64,000 bases of DNA from JANQOZ01 sp045106555 (GCA_045106555.1 JBGCET010000010.1:62001-126000); one strand, 5' to 3'. Shown: positions 53,691 through 62,702, counted from the first letter of the stretch. Numbers and translations: made by a program. Notes: a model not told the origin generated them from the letters alone.

Positions 53691-54955
53691 CTGACGCCTC
53701 CACCATCAACAATCAGCAGCGTTGTATCGTCTCCCAGCTCGCGCTTGCGCAACTGGGTGATAATTTTTCCCAAGCGGGGTTTAACCGGCCACTGAGCCTG
53801 TTCCCGAATCAAGTCAAGCAAGCCCTCTTCTTCCAGCATGTCTCCATTACCGGCACGCGCTTCAGTCACGCCGTCCGAGTAGAAATACATGGCACCGTCG
53901 CCCAATTGGACCGTTTCGTCGGTGTAACCGGATTGCTCAATGATGGCCAGAGGTGGTGCCAACGCAGGGAACGTCTGACAGGGCTGTTCCGGTGAATAGA
54001 CAATCGGTGGTGGAAATCCGGCATTGGCCCAGGTGACGGTGCCGGTCAGAGGCTCAAAATAGCCGACGGTGGCGCAGATAAACATGCCGTCGCTCACCGT
54101 TGATACCAGTTCGTTGTTCACCTGTGCCAGCCATTGCCCCGGGGCCTGCCCCGATTTGCCAATCCATCGCAACAAACTGGTGGCACGCACCATGAGCAGG
54201 GCCGCATTCATACCCTTGCCAGAAACGTCGCCTACCGCGAACCCGATACGACCGTCGGGAAGGTCAAAAAAATCGAAAAAATCGCCGGACACTTCCCGCG
54301 CGGGAAGATTAATTCCCTGAACAGGAAAGGGCGCTTGACGTCTTGCCGGCAGCAACGACCGTTGCAGCCTGCGAGCCAGGAACAGCTCTTTTCGAATCCG
54401 TTTTTGCTCCACCAGGTCCGATGCCATTCGCGCATTATTTATCGCCAGCGCTGTGGGCGAGGCCAGCACGCGCAAAGTTTCCTGATCGTGTTCAGCAAAC
54501 AAACCGCCATCGCGTTTGTTCAAAACCTGCAGGACGCCAATGACGCCACCTGAGGTGCGCAGCGGCGTACAGACGATAGAGCGAGTCTGGAAGCCCGTTC
54601 GTGCATCAACATTACCTGCAAAGTCCGGATCTTTGCTAACGTCCCGCACCAGCTGGCACAGATTATCTTTGGCCGCGCGGCCCACGATACCCTGCCCCAT
54701 CTCGATACGGAGCCCGGAGACGTCTACCGGACCGGCGCAGGCCCGACACTCCAACTCGCCGGTTTTCTCGTCCACCAGAAATACCGATGCGGCTTCGGCA
54801 TTCATATATCCGGAAATACGTTCCACGGCTCGGTCCAGGGTGGCTACGATATCAATGGATTGAGCGAACTCTTGCCCCAGTTCAACCAGCACATCGAGGT
54901 CGGTGAGGGCGGCGCTGGGGGAGTCTCCCAGGACTCGGCTGATCGCCTCACTCAT
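53687..54955 (-). CDS. GAF-domain PP2C-type (SpoIIE/RsbU) phosphatase
   Basis: A 422-residue signalling protein. An N-terminal GAF domain (about residues 20-170) is followed by a helical linker (DLVEQKRIRKELFLARRLQRSLLP) and a SpoIIE-type PP2C domain (about 205-420). Metal-binding acidic sites are visible: SGDFFDFF, VGDVSGKG (242-248), SDGVTE (360-365) and GDD (408-410). No membrane segments. It would dephosphorylate the STAS protein in response to a GAF ligand. Its start overlaps the end of pssA by 8 bases. Confidence 0.92.
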   Translation of the reverse strand: MSEAISRVLGDSPSAALTDLDVLVELGQEFAQSIDIVATLDRAVERISGYMNAEAASVFLVDEKTGELECRACAGPVDVSGLRIEMGQGIVGRAAKDNLCQLVRDVSKDPDFAGNVDARTGFQTRSIVCTPLRTSGGVIGVLQVLNKRDGGLFAEHDQETLRVLASPTALAINNARMASDLVEQKRIRKELFLARRLQRSLLPARRQAPFPVQGINLPAREVSGDFFDFFDLPDGRIGFAVGDVSGKGMNAALLMVRATSLLRWIGKSGQAPGQWLAQVNNELVSTVSDGMFICATVGYFEPLTGTVTWANAGFPPPIVYSPEQPCQTFPALAPPLAIIEQSGYTDETVQLGDGAMYFYSDGVTEARAGNGDMLEEEGLLDLIREQAQWPVKPRLGKIITQLRKRELGDDTTLLIVDGGGVS

Positions 54956-55808
54956 CCACACCACCGGAATCAGCCGCGTCGTCCGTTTCCATGGCCTCTC
55001 GCTCCTGCTCTCGACGGCGGCGAATCTTGTCGCGCAGGCGCTGGCGTCTGGAGCGTCCCGTTAAGGTCAAGATCAGACCTGATGCAGCGTAAAGATACGC
55101 CACAGCGAACAGCAGCTTAGGCGGATCTATGGCTAAAAACACCAACAACATCACGATGACGAATATCCACAGAAAAGGCACCCGAGCGGGCCATGTTTTG
55201 AAACTGTAGAAGCGCACGTTGCTCACCATCAAGAATGCGGCAAGCGCGGTGATTATCACGGTAGGAAATTCGAGCCCGTCCCCGGACACGCCTTCGGTTT
55301 CCAACGCCCATACACCAGTAACCAGCAACGCTGCAGCGGCCGGCGAGGCGATGCCTTGAAAAAACTGTTTGTCCGCAACCGCTGCCTGAGCGTTAAAACG
55401 CGCCAGCCGCAGCGCCGCGCAGGCGGCAAACAAGAACGACACCAGCCAACCCACCTTGGCCCACATTGGACCGAACTGCGCCATTCCGGACAACGACCAG
55501 AGATACACCAGCAGCGCCGGGGCCAGCCCAAAGCATACGAGATCCGAGAGACTGTCGTACTGCACGCCGAATTCCGACTGGGTATTGGTCAGTCGCGCAA
55601 TTCGGCCATCAAGGCCATCAAGCACACAAGCAATGGCCAGCGCTTCGCAGGCCGACTCAAACTTCCCATTGATGGCCGCGACGATGGCGTAGAAGCCTGC
55701 AAACAAGGCACCCGTGGTCAACAGGTTGGGCAGTAAATAGATGCCTCGATGAGGTTTGCTGGTTATTGGCCCGGAACCCGGCGCACTTTGTGGATCGCTT
55801 TGAGTCAA
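54948..55808 (-). CDS. pssA: CDP-diacylglycerol-serine O-phosphatidyltransferase PssA
   Basis: A 286-residue integral membrane enzyme that makes phosphatidylserine, the precursor of phosphatidylethanolamine. The CDP-alcohol phosphotransferase motif is clear: DGLDGRIARLTNTQSEFG followed by a DSLSD ending, giving the D-G-A-R-G-D-D pattern. The likely start is TTG 55808, with GIYLLPNLLTTGALFAGFYAI as the first helix. It is the first gene of the chain that leads into the partner-switching and Mla-like genes, so phospholipid synthesis and transport are encoded together. Confidence 0.93.
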   Translation of the reverse strand: MTQSDPQSAPGSGPITSKPHRGIYLLPNLLTTGALFAGFYAIVAAINGKFESACEALAIACVLDGLDGRIARLTNTQSEFGVQYDSLSDLVCFGLAPALLVYLWSLSGMAQFGPMWAKVGWLVSFLFAACAALRLARFNAQAAVADKQFFQGIASPAAAALLVTGVWALETEGVSGDGLEFPTVIITALAAFLMVSNVRFYSFKTWPARVPFLWIFVIVMLLVFLAIDPPKLLFAVAYLYAASGLILTLTGRSRRQRLRDKIRRRREQEREAMETDDAADSGGVDE

Positions 55809-56013
55809 CGTAAGGGGTCTGAACTGCCTGAACGCGGTTATTTTAGCAGTCTTCGCCGGTGCAACCCGATTTTCCTGTTTTTCCCGGCGTCAGCCCCCCA
55901 ATAAGAGGGTCGCGGAGCCGTCATTTGGCAGTCGACGATCGACTCAAAGGGGCAAAAATGCAGATGGATAGACTGTTTTAGGGCTCCGCTGGAGCGCATA
56001 ATGGGAGTTTTAC

Positions 56014-56493
56014 ATGATCTGGGTAACTGTCATGATCTCACAATCGCGTTGTTCAACTCTGCCAAGCCTGTTGTTGCTGGGCCTGATCGCTGTGAGCGTT
56101 TTCAGTGGCGCATCGCTGGCCGCAGAGCGCGTGTACAAATGGACCGATGAAAATGGCGTTGTACATTTCTCCGCAACACCGCCACCGGATCAGACAACCG
56201 AACAAATCAATATCCAATCTGCGCCACCGCCCCAGGCCGCTGCAGAAACGTCTGAAGATGCTCCGAGCGGGGAACTGTTCGCCGATGCTGAACAGCCGGA
56301 CAACAGCGAAATTGAGGAACGCAATCGCGTGGTTCAATGCCAAAAAGGTCGCAACATGATTGAACAAATTGAGCCACGCCCACGAGTTTTTCGGGTGGAG
56401 GCAGACGGCTCGCGCACCTATCTGGAAGACGACGAACGGCTGAAGCTCCTGAAGGAAGCCAAAGACTTGGTGGCGGAGCACTGTAATTCGTGA
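56014..56493 (+). CDS. DUF4124-domain periplasmic protein
   Basis: A 159-residue protein on the plus strand. ATG 56014 is supported by GGGAG (56003-56007) six bases upstream. A signal peptide ends near SLAA, then a DUF4124 domain (ERVYKWTDENGVVHFSATPP), an acidic linker, and a basic C-terminal helix. Family members are periplasmic or anchored and of unknown role. The next DUF4124 gene overlaps it by 4 bases. Confidence 0.85.
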   Translation: MIWVTVMISQSRCSTLPSLLLLGLIAVSVFSGASLAAERVYKWTDENGVVHFSATPPPDQTTEQINIQSAPPPQAAAETSEDAPSGELFADAEQPDNSEIEERNRVVQCQKGRNMIEQIEPRPRVFRVEADGSRTYLEDDERLKLLKEAKDLVAEHCNS

Positions 56494-56765
56494 GACGTCG
56501 TCGCCGCAGCCTGGCTAAACCCATTACGATCGTACTGGCGCTGCTGGTGGCCGGTGTTGCCGGGTTGTGGTACTACCAGCCTCAGCAACGCCCAGGCTGG
56601 GTCACCGAGAGCCTTCCCATTGCGCCAAAATCCAGCGTAAAACTTTATCGTTGGAAAGATTCGAACGGCCAGTGGGTGGTGAGTGATCAAAAACCTGCGG
56701 ACGGCGTGAGCTTCGAACGAGTGGATGTACGCAACGACGTGAATGTGTTGCCCAACAATAATTAA
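56490..56765 (+). CDS. Small DUF4124-like membrane-anchored protein
   Basis: A 91-residue protein from a GTG start that overlaps the preceding stop (GTGA). An Arg-rich N-terminus (MRRRRRSLAK), one membrane helix (ITIVLALLVAGVAGLWYY), and a short domain SSVKLYRWKDSNGQWVVSDQKPADGVSFE resembling the N-terminal part of DUF4124. Function unknown. It converges on apaG. Confidence 0.75.
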   Translation: MRRRRRSLAKPITIVLALLVAGVAGLWYYQPQQRPGWVTESLPIAPKSSVKLYRWKDSNGQWVVSDQKPADGVSFERVDVRNDVNVLPNNN

Positions 56766-56797
56766 CCAAAAATTCAGCAGGCCTGGGGATGCACGCC

Positions 56798-57172
56798 TTA
56801 GTGAATGATCCCGGGCATGCATAACCGAAACCGCGGAATCATGAGCTGAAACTCGCGGCCTGCGTCATCAATCAGCACATAGTGACCTTCCATCGTCCCT
56901 ACCGGCGATTCCAATATGGCGCCGCTTGAATAGCGATAGGCACTGCCGGCATCAATCACCGGTTGTTGTCCAACCACTCCTTCACCCACCACCTCTTCAA
57001 CCCGGCCGCTGCCATGGGTAATCAGCCAGTATCGCGACATCAGCTGTACCCGCATGGCACTTTGGTTGGCAATTTCAATCTGGTACGAAAACACATACCG
57101 ATCGGCATCCGGGTCTGACTGGTCGGTCAGAAACAGTGGCCGCGGAGTGACCGTTAAGTCGGGAGTACTCAT
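56798..57172 (-). CDS. apaG: ApaG protein
   Basis: A 124-residue cytosolic protein with a fibronectin-type fold. Blocks YVFSYQIEIANQSAMRVQLMSRYWLITHGSGRVEEV and the GVVGQQPVIDAG and PVGTMEGHYVL segments are diagnostic. The gene overlaps rsmA by 4 bases (ATGA). The usual next gene apaH is not adjacent; apaG converges on DUF4124 genes. Confidence 0.95.
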   Translation of the reverse strand: MSTPDLTVTPRPLFLTDQSDPDADRYVFSYQIEIANQSAMRVQLMSRYWLITHGSGRVEEVVGEGVVGQQPVIDAGSAYRYSSGAILESPVGTMEGHYVLIDDAGREFQLMIPRFRLCMPGIIH

Positions 57173-57933
57173 TCGGTCACCGCATTGGCTATGGAGACAA
57201 ACTGTTGCGGGGCTAATTGCTCCGGTCTAATCTGCGGCGAAATGCCCAGTTCAGTTAACTGGTCGGCGCTAATCAGCGACTTCAAGCTATTGAGCAGCTG
57301 TTTTCGACGCTGCGCAAACGCACTGGCCACGACCTTGGCAAAGGTGTCATAACTGTTGGCCACTGCTGGCAGGACCCCATGAGGCGTTAATCGAACAAAC
57401 GCGGACTGGACTTTTGGCACCGGCACAAAAGCACCGGGCGGAACGGTAAACAGGCTTTTCACCCCGCAATGATACTGCAACATGACGCTAAGGCGACCGT
57501 AAGTGCGACTGCCCGGTTGTGCCGCCATTCGCTGCACCACCTCTTTTTGAAGCAAAAAGTGCGCGTCATGAATGTGCGTCAGTTGCGCCATACAATGAAA
57601 AATGAGTGGGCTTGAGATGTTATACGGAAGATTTCCCACTACCCGGAAAGGCCCTTTACCCAATTTTCCAAACTCCACCTCGAGCGCGTCCCCAGAAATA
57701 ATCTGAGCTTTCTGCAGATCTGACTGTTGCGATAGCTCTGCGACCAAGTCCCTGTCAATTTCCAACATTGTCAGATTGGCTCCAGAGGCCAGCAGCGGCT
57801 TGCTGATAGCCCCATGTCCAGGCCCAATTTCTACCAGATGCTGATCTGGCTGCGGATTGATCGCGGCGACAATCCGATCGGTAATTCCCCGATCATGCAG
57901 AAAGTTCTGCCCGAAGCGACGGCGCGCACGCAT
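57169..57933 (-). CDS. rsmA: 16S rRNA dimethyladenosine transferase RsmA (KsgA)
   Basis: A 254-residue enzyme that dimethylates A1518/A1519 (E. coli numbering) of 16S rRNA. Start MRARRRFGQNFLHDRGITDRI; SAM motif LVEIGPGHGAISKPLL; catalytic NLPYNIS; and a C-terminal helical domain with AFAQRRKQLLNSL. It overlaps pdxA by one base (TGATG). Normal length. Confidence 0.96.
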   Translation of the reverse strand: MRARRRFGQNFLHDRGITDRIVAAINPQPDQHLVEIGPGHGAISKPLLASGANLTMLEIDRDLVAELSQQSDLQKAQIISGDALEVEFGKLGKGPFRVVGNLPYNISSPLIFHCMAQLTHIHDAHFLLQKEVVQRMAAQPGSRTYGRLSVMLQYHCGVKSLFTVPPGAFVPVPKVQSAFVRLTPHGVLPAVANSYDTFAKVVASAFAQRRKQLLNSLKSLISADQLTELGISPQIRPEQLAPQQFVSIANAVTE

Positions 57934-58904
57934 CAGGGTCGATACCCGGCCATGGTTTGCGCCATGCTCAACGCAGCCCGCAGGCTGCCATCATCAGCAA
58001 TACCCCTGCCAGCAATATCCAGCGCAGTACCATGATCAACGGAAGTTCGAATCACCGGCAATCCCAAGGTGACGTTGATCGCCCCACCAAACCCCACGTA
58101 TTTCAGCACCGGCAGCCCCTGATCGTGATACATGGCCAGCACCGCGTCGTGCTCATCAAGTACCCGAGGCGTAAACAGCGTGTCTGCAGGCAACGGCCCG
58201 GTCAGGCGCAGCCCACGCTCCCGCAAAGCCGCAAGGGTCGGTTCGATCACGGTGACCTCCTCATGCCCCAAATGCCCGCCTTCACCGGCATGGGGATTTA
58301 GACCACACACGGCAATCGCAGGCTGCTCAATCCCAAACCGCTGGCGCAGCTCGCTATCGATAATCGTCAACGTTTCGATAAGCAGCTCTGCATTGATGGA
58401 GGCACTCACCTCGGACAACGGCAAATGGGTAGTCGCCAACGCGACCCGCAGCCTATCCGCCGCCAGCATCATCACCACTCGCTCGGTTTGGCACCGGTGG
58501 GCCAAAAATTCGGTATGCCCGGTAAACGCGATCCCGGCATCGTTAATCACACCTTTGTGCACGGGGCAGGTCACCATGGCGGAAAATTCCCCACCAACAC
58601 ACCCGTCAAGGGCCAGTTCCAACGTCTTCACCACCGAGAGCGCGTTCCCCGGATCCAGCCGCCCCGCCACAACCTCGTTGGCTGGCGGCACATCCATCAC
58701 CTGCACGGAGTGGTCGCTTCCCGCCACATAGGCTGAGCCTTCCCAAGACTGGCCTAGCCCCCGTGCCGTAGCCTCCAACACCTGTTCACTGCCAACAAAT
58801 ACCAACCCAGGCGCGTTACCTGCCTGCGCGCCGGCAGCAAGCTTCACGCACAGCTCAGGCCCTATCCCTGCAGGATCACCAACGGTTATGGCAATGGGAT
58901 TCAT
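57933..58904 (-). CDS. pdxA: 4-hydroxythreonine-4-phosphate dehydrogenase PdxA
   Basis: A 323-residue enzyme of vitamin B6 synthesis. Start MNPIAITVGDPAGIGPELCVKLA; further family motifs FTGHTEFLAHRCQTERVVMML with its metal-binding histidine, and GLNPHAGEGGHLG and MYHDQGLPVLKYVGFGGAINVTLGLP, carrying the other metal His residues. It heads the pdxA-rsmA-apaG chain and is separated from surA by a 325-base repeat-bearing spacer. Confidence 0.96.
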   Translation of the reverse strand: MNPIAITVGDPAGIGPELCVKLAAGAQAGNAPGLVFVGSEQVLEATARGLGQSWEGSAYVAGSDHSVQVMDVPPANEVVAGRLDPGNALSVVKTLELALDGCVGGEFSAMVTCPVHKGVINDAGIAFTGHTEFLAHRCQTERVVMMLAADRLRVALATTHLPLSEVSASINAELLIETLTIIDSELRQRFGIEQPAIAVCGLNPHAGEGGHLGHEEVTVIEPTLAALRERGLRLTGPLPADTLFTPRVLDEHDAVLAMYHDQGLPVLKYVGFGGAINVTLGLPVIRTSVDHGTALDIAGRGIADDGSLRAALSMAQTMAGYRP

Positions 58905-58988
58905 AGCGACACTCTCTGACTGATATCAATTTCCCGTTCGGACCTGTTTTTTAACAGACTGACCACCTGGCCAAGCTCGCTGTGCGAG

Positions 58989-59071
58989 GTAGCGGTCGCC
59001 ATAAACCCTTCAAAGGAAGTAAAGCGGACCGCAGGGAGCCATTCCTTTGAAGGGTTTATGGCGGCCGCTGC
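58989..59071. repeat. Long near-perfect inverted repeat (30-bp arms)
   Basis: Left arm 58989-59018, right arm 59042-59071, with two mismatches (both T against C, allowing G-U pairs in RNA) and a 23-base loop. The core reads ATAAACCCTTCAAAGGAA in the left arm. The loop includes GCGGACCGCAGGGAGCCAT (59024-59042 with one arm base), which is itself part palindromic (GCGGACCGC). Such a structure would form a very stable stem in RNA or DNA. Likely a dispersed repeat or a small non-autonomous element. Confidence 0.9.
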
Positions 59072-59146
59072 CGGGCCGACTCCCCTGACGTTCAACATGG
59101 ACGAGGAGATTGGGGCAAGATCACGAGGTCGAGGCAGAATATAGCC

Positions 59147-59191
59147 CCTCAAGCGGATGGCTCCCTTCGGTCCGCGCCACGAAGCTTGAGG
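59147..59191. repeat. Second hairpin whose loop is complementary to the first
   Basis: Stem CCTCAAGC (59147-59154) with GCTTGAGG (59184-59191). The loop stretch 59157-59175 reads ATGGCTCCCTTCGGTCCGC, the reverse complement of 59024-59042 with one mismatch. The arms of the two hairpins are unrelated; the shared loop suggests a conserved part of one repeat family in opposite orientation, or a designed loop-loop contact. Confidence 0.85.
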
Positions 59192-59229
59192 ACCTATGCT
59201 GCGCTCTCGCCTCTGCCTCTGTGGTTTTC

Positions 59230-60510
59230 TTAGATGCGATATTCGATATAGGCTTCGTCGCGCAGTTCGCGCTCCCAGAGACGAAACTCCTCTTCAGCTT
59301 TGAGTCGGCGCAGGGCTTCGCGGGCCTGGCCACGCTGGATGTCGACTGTGCGATCTTGCTCGCGCTGATCTTCTTTTTGCAGGATGTGCCAACCAGCAGC
59401 GGACTGGAACGGTTCGCTGATTTGTCCTGTCTCCAACGAGTCGAGAACTTGCTGGACGCGGTCACCGAACGTACCGGGCACAAACCACCCCATGTCGCCG
59501 CCCAGGTTAGCGGAGCTGGTGTCGTCAGAATATTGCTTGGCCAGCGTGCCAAACTCCGCGCCTCCGGTGACCCGCTCGTGGATATCGGTGATGGTATCCA
59601 GCGCTTCTTCCTGGGTCACCAGCTCGGACATCTCCACCATGATGTGTCGAGCCTTGATCTCCGTCACCATGTTCATCTGCTGGCTGCGATAGTCAGTCAC
59701 CATAAACATGTGGAAGCCGGACGCGTCACGAATGGGTCGCGTGTAGTCTCCCTTGGACATTTCTCCTAACTCCTGAGTCAGCATCGTGGGCACCTGATTC
59801 GCTGGGCGCCAACCCAGATCGCCGCCCTGCAGCGCCTGAGGGCCGTCGCTGTGGGTAATGGCCAAGGTGGAAAAATCTGCGTCTTCGGCAAGGGAAGAAT
59901 GCAGGGAATCTGCCTGTTCGCGGGCCTGTTGTACCTGAGTCGGTGAAGCGCCTTCGGGTAGGCCAATAAGAATATGAGACAAGCGGAATTCACCGTCCGG
60001 GCCGTCCTGATTCTCCAGAAACAGGTCAATTTCACCCTCCGAGATATTCACCCGGCTGTTGGACACTCGTCGTTCCAACTGCTGGGTGACCAGCTCATCG
60101 CGCATATCTTCGCGAAACCGGGTCCAACTCAGACCGTCCGCAATAATAGTTCTGCGCATCTGTTCCTGAGTAATACCAGACTGCTGCGCAACTCGGGCAA
60201 TGGCCTGGTCAACTTCCTGGTCGCTGACTCGCACCCCGGTGGCGCGCGCGTTCTGTAGCTTGAGTTTGATCAGCGCCAGCTGGCTGAGGATTTGTCGCTC
60301 CAGGGTGCTTCTTGGCGGCAATGGCTGGCCTGACGCGTTGAACTGCTTGACCACGTTGGTCACTGAGCGTTCCAGTTCGGTGCGCAGGATGACCTCGTCC
60401 TCCACCACGGCAACAATTCGCTCCAAAGGTTCGGCCACTGCTGCGGGAGCCGCCAGCATCAGGCTAAGAATGAGAACAGAAAATTTACAATGCGCTTGTT
60501 TGAGTGTCAT
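59230..60510 (-). CDS. surA: Periplasmic chaperone/peptidyl-prolyl isomerase SurA
   Basis: A 426-residue outer-membrane-protein chaperone. Signal peptide MTLKQAHCKFSVLILSLMLA ending near AVAEP; N-domain with RIVAVVEDEVILRTELE; two parvulin domains (about residues 175-275, FRLSHILIGLPE, and 283-390, KARHIMVEMSE) and the C-terminal helix. Its start overlaps the lptD end by 26 bases, the usual lptD-surA coupling. Confidence 0.96.
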   Translation of the reverse strand: MTLKQAHCKFSVLILSLMLAAPAAVAEPLERIVAVVEDEVILRTELERSVTNVVKQFNASGQPLPPRSTLERQILSQLALIKLKLQNARATGVRVSDQEVDQAIARVAQQSGITQEQMRRTIIADGLSWTRFREDMRDELVTQQLERRVSNSRVNISEGEIDLFLENQDGPDGEFRLSHILIGLPEGASPTQVQQAREQADSLHSSLAEDADFSTLAITHSDGPQALQGGDLGWRPANQVPTMLTQELGEMSKGDYTRPIRDASGFHMFMVTDYRSQQMNMVTEIKARHIMVEMSELVTQEEALDTITDIHERVTGGAEFGTLAKQYSDDTSSANLGGDMGWFVPGTFGDRVQQVLDSLETGQISEPFQSAAGWHILQKEDQREQDRTVDIQRGQAREALRRLKAEEEFRLWERELRDEAYIEYRI

Positions 60511-62695
60511 ATCGATAACCCGCTATGGCTTGTTCCAGCACCCTGCCGGTGCCGCGGCCCAGAGATCCCAGGCCTTTTAATTCCAGTTCAAAATAAATCG
60601 CGTTTCGCATGTCGCCGTTCAAGGTTCTGACAAAGCGACGCAGCATAAGGCGTGTAGCCCAGCAACAGCTTTGGTACTCAAAACCCGCCAGTCCTTCAAG
60701 GAGCGTCTCGTCCTGAAAGGAATAGTTTGCCCGGCCCAAAACGGCCCAGCGATCGTTCAGCGGCCACCAGGCCGAGAAATCCACCTGGTCTACCACCTGC
60801 GACCGCTGACGGTAGGCAAAGTTCAGCAGATGACCGTTTTCGCCGCGGTAACGCACACCCAAGTGTCGCTGCTGCAGCTTATCAGCTCCGGCCAGGGGAT
60901 CTGGTTCATATTGTAGTCCAAGCACTACCCGCCAATGATCGGTAGGTCGCCAGGCGACTTCGGCCACCAGGGGAGAGGTGTCGCGGTCATCGGCGGTGAG
61001 CGTTTGGCTGAAGTTTCCATCCAGCAGATTTACCCGTCGGTCGCGAAAATGAACGATGGTGCCAATACTGGCCTCCAGCACCTCACGGCCTGTTCGATTG
61101 TCCTGCAGGCGATGGGTTAAGGCCAGCGTCAGAGAGCTGGCATCGCCCTGGCGATCAGCGCCGGAAAACCGGTTGCTGCGAAACAACTGGCCGAAACTGA
61201 AAGTCAGGTCGCGGGTGTCAAAGGCAGGAATATCTCGCTGGTCTTCAAACGGTACGTACAACAGGTAAAAGCGTGGTTCCAGAGTTTGGGTGTATCGCTC
61301 CCCGTGGCGATCCAGGAACAGCCGGCCATCCAGCTGCACAATCGGTGTGGTGCGGGAGGGATTGTCGTCCTGATCAAAGCTGCGCGAATCCAGATGATAT
61401 TGTGTGTAGCGCACTCCGACCGAGGGCTCCAACATCCACGATGGCCCGGCAAACGTCTGGGAAATTTGCGGCTGGATGTCTAATCGCCAGCCTTCATCAC
61501 CCACGTCTCGATCAAACGCGACCAGCTCCGAATCAAGCTCCAGCCGGGTGTTGCCCAGCGGCAGATCCAGGGAATAATTTAGCCGCGGCAGGCGCGAATA
61601 CGGTTCAGCGGTGGCAGCCAGGGTATCGTCAATGCTGGTGTAGTCATCGGCCGACAGGGACGCCGTCCAGTAGTCCCCAGCGGTGCTGATCTGCGCCAGC
61701 GAACGCAGGTAGCTGCGGGATATTGCGGCCAAACTGTTGCCAAGATCTTCAAAATAGCGGTCGTCTGAGACGTGGTTAAGGTCAAGTAAGAGATCTATAT
61801 TTTGCCCCAGGCGTCCTCGATGTTGGAGCCAGCTGTAGCTGCGTCGATTGCCGGTTCGATCGTCATCTGGCATAACCTCAAAGCCCAGCAGCCCGCCAGA
61901 GCGCTGGCCCAGGTAGCGATACTCCCCCATCAGCATGGGGCCACGATCGGTGATAACCCTCGGGGTCAGTGTCAGATCGTGCTGCGGCGCCAGATTAAAA
62001 TAATAAGGAATGGAAAAATCCAGGCCGTCATCGTTGGAGCCACCCACTGAAGGCAGCAGAAATCCGGACTGTCGTCGATCGTCCAAGGGGAAAACCGCGT
62101 AAGGCAGATACAGCAGCGGCACCGACTTGAAGCGCAGCGTCAGATCTTTGGCCGTTCCCCGACCCGCCTCATGATCCAGCGCCATGCTGGAGGCACTGAT
62201 TTGCCAGTCACTGATCCCCATCGGACAGGTGGTAAACGTCACAGCTTGCAGGCTGGTGCTTAACTCGCCGACCCGTTTTGCGCTGTCAGCGGTGCCTCGC
62301 CCGGCTCCGCGTCCCAGCCAATAATCCAAGATGGCGATATCGACCGCCTTGTCGGTCAGATTCATATCGGCCTGTTCGGCATTGACGGTCAGCTGGGGGC
62401 TAAAGTACTGAACCTGCCCCTGGGCCGTGGCAATATTGGTCTCACGGTTCAGGGTCAACTGCGCAGCGGTCATACGCTGGCCGTCTTGGGAGATGTCTAC
62501 ACCGCCGCTGAAGACCGACAGACCTTGCTGGCTCAGGTCGATCTGCGGTGCCAGCACGCCCACAGAGCCGGGCGCGAGAGTAGCGGCAAACGGCGCCACC
62601 TGAGGGAAGGAATCCTGACCGCAAAGCGCTGGCACCTGCTGCGCTTTAGCGCTGAGGCAAACCAGAAATGCTGCAATGGAGAGTATTTTTCGCAA
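60485..62695 (-). CDS. lptD: LPS assembly outer-membrane protein LptD
   Basis: A 736-residue beta-barrel protein that inserts LPS into the outer leaflet with LptE. Signal peptide MRKILSIAAFLVCLSAKAQ, then an N-terminal OstA-type jellyroll (about 50-170) and a long barrel domain with the LPLLYLPYAVFPLDDRRQSGFLLP-type block. The four cysteines that form the interlocked disulfides in E. coli are kept: Cys25, Cys157 and the Cys677-Cys678 pair. This makes it a probable client of the DsbC and SurA proteins also encoded here. It lies 7 bases after the aminopeptidase-like gene. Confidence 0.95.
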   Translation of the reverse strand: MRKILSIAAFLVCLSAKAQQVPALCGQDSFPQVAPFAATLAPGSVGVLAPQIDLSQQGLSVFSGGVDISQDGQRMTAAQLTLNRETNIATAQGQVQYFSPQLTVNAEQADMNLTDKAVDIAILDYWLGRGAGRGTADSAKRVGELSTSLQAVTFTTCPMGISDWQISASSMALDHEAGRGTAKDLTLRFKSVPLLYLPYAVFPLDDRRQSGFLLPSVGGSNDDGLDFSIPYYFNLAPQHDLTLTPRVITDRGPMLMGEYRYLGQRSGGLLGFEVMPDDDRTGNRRSYSWLQHRGRLGQNIDLLLDLNHVSDDRYFEDLGNSLAAISRSYLRSLAQISTAGDYWTASLSADDYTSIDDTLAATAEPYSRLPRLNYSLDLPLGNTRLELDSELVAFDRDVGDEGWRLDIQPQISQTFAGPSWMLEPSVGVRYTQYHLDSRSFDQDDNPSRTTPIVQLDGRLFLDRHGERYTQTLEPRFYLLYVPFEDQRDIPAFDTRDLTFSFGQLFRSNRFSGADRQGDASSLTLALTHRLQDNRTGREVLEASIGTIVHFRDRRVNLLDGNFSQTLTADDRDTSPLVAEVAWRPTDHWRVVLGLQYEPDPLAGADKLQQRHLGVRYRGENGHLLNFAYRQRSQVVDQVDFSAWWPLNDRWAVLGRANYSFQDETLLEGLAGFEYQSCCWATRLMLRRFVRTLNGDMRNAIYFELELKGLGSLGRGTGRVLEQAIAGYRYDTQTSAL

Positions 62696-62702
62696 TCAAC
62701 TG

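Larger units (their letters stand above)
58905..59229. other. 325-base surA-pdxA spacer filled by repeat elements
   Basis: In most gammaproteobacteria surA and pdxA abut or overlap; here they are parted by 325 bases. The spacer contains the two hairpin elements listed separately and no convincing gene. The open frame that crosses it (83 codons) has no ribosome site and its sequence follows the repeat arms. Confidence 0.8.

Noticed and set aside
55920..56013. A sigma-70 promoter for the DUF4124 gene (TTGGCA near 55925)
   Set aside because: No -10-like hexamer at proper spacing; only the ribosome site is supported.
58901..59152. An 83-codon minus-strand frame in the surA-pdxA spacer
   Set aside because: Its sequence follows the arms of the inverted repeat and it has no ribosome site; it overlaps pdxA's start. 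Better explained by the repeat.
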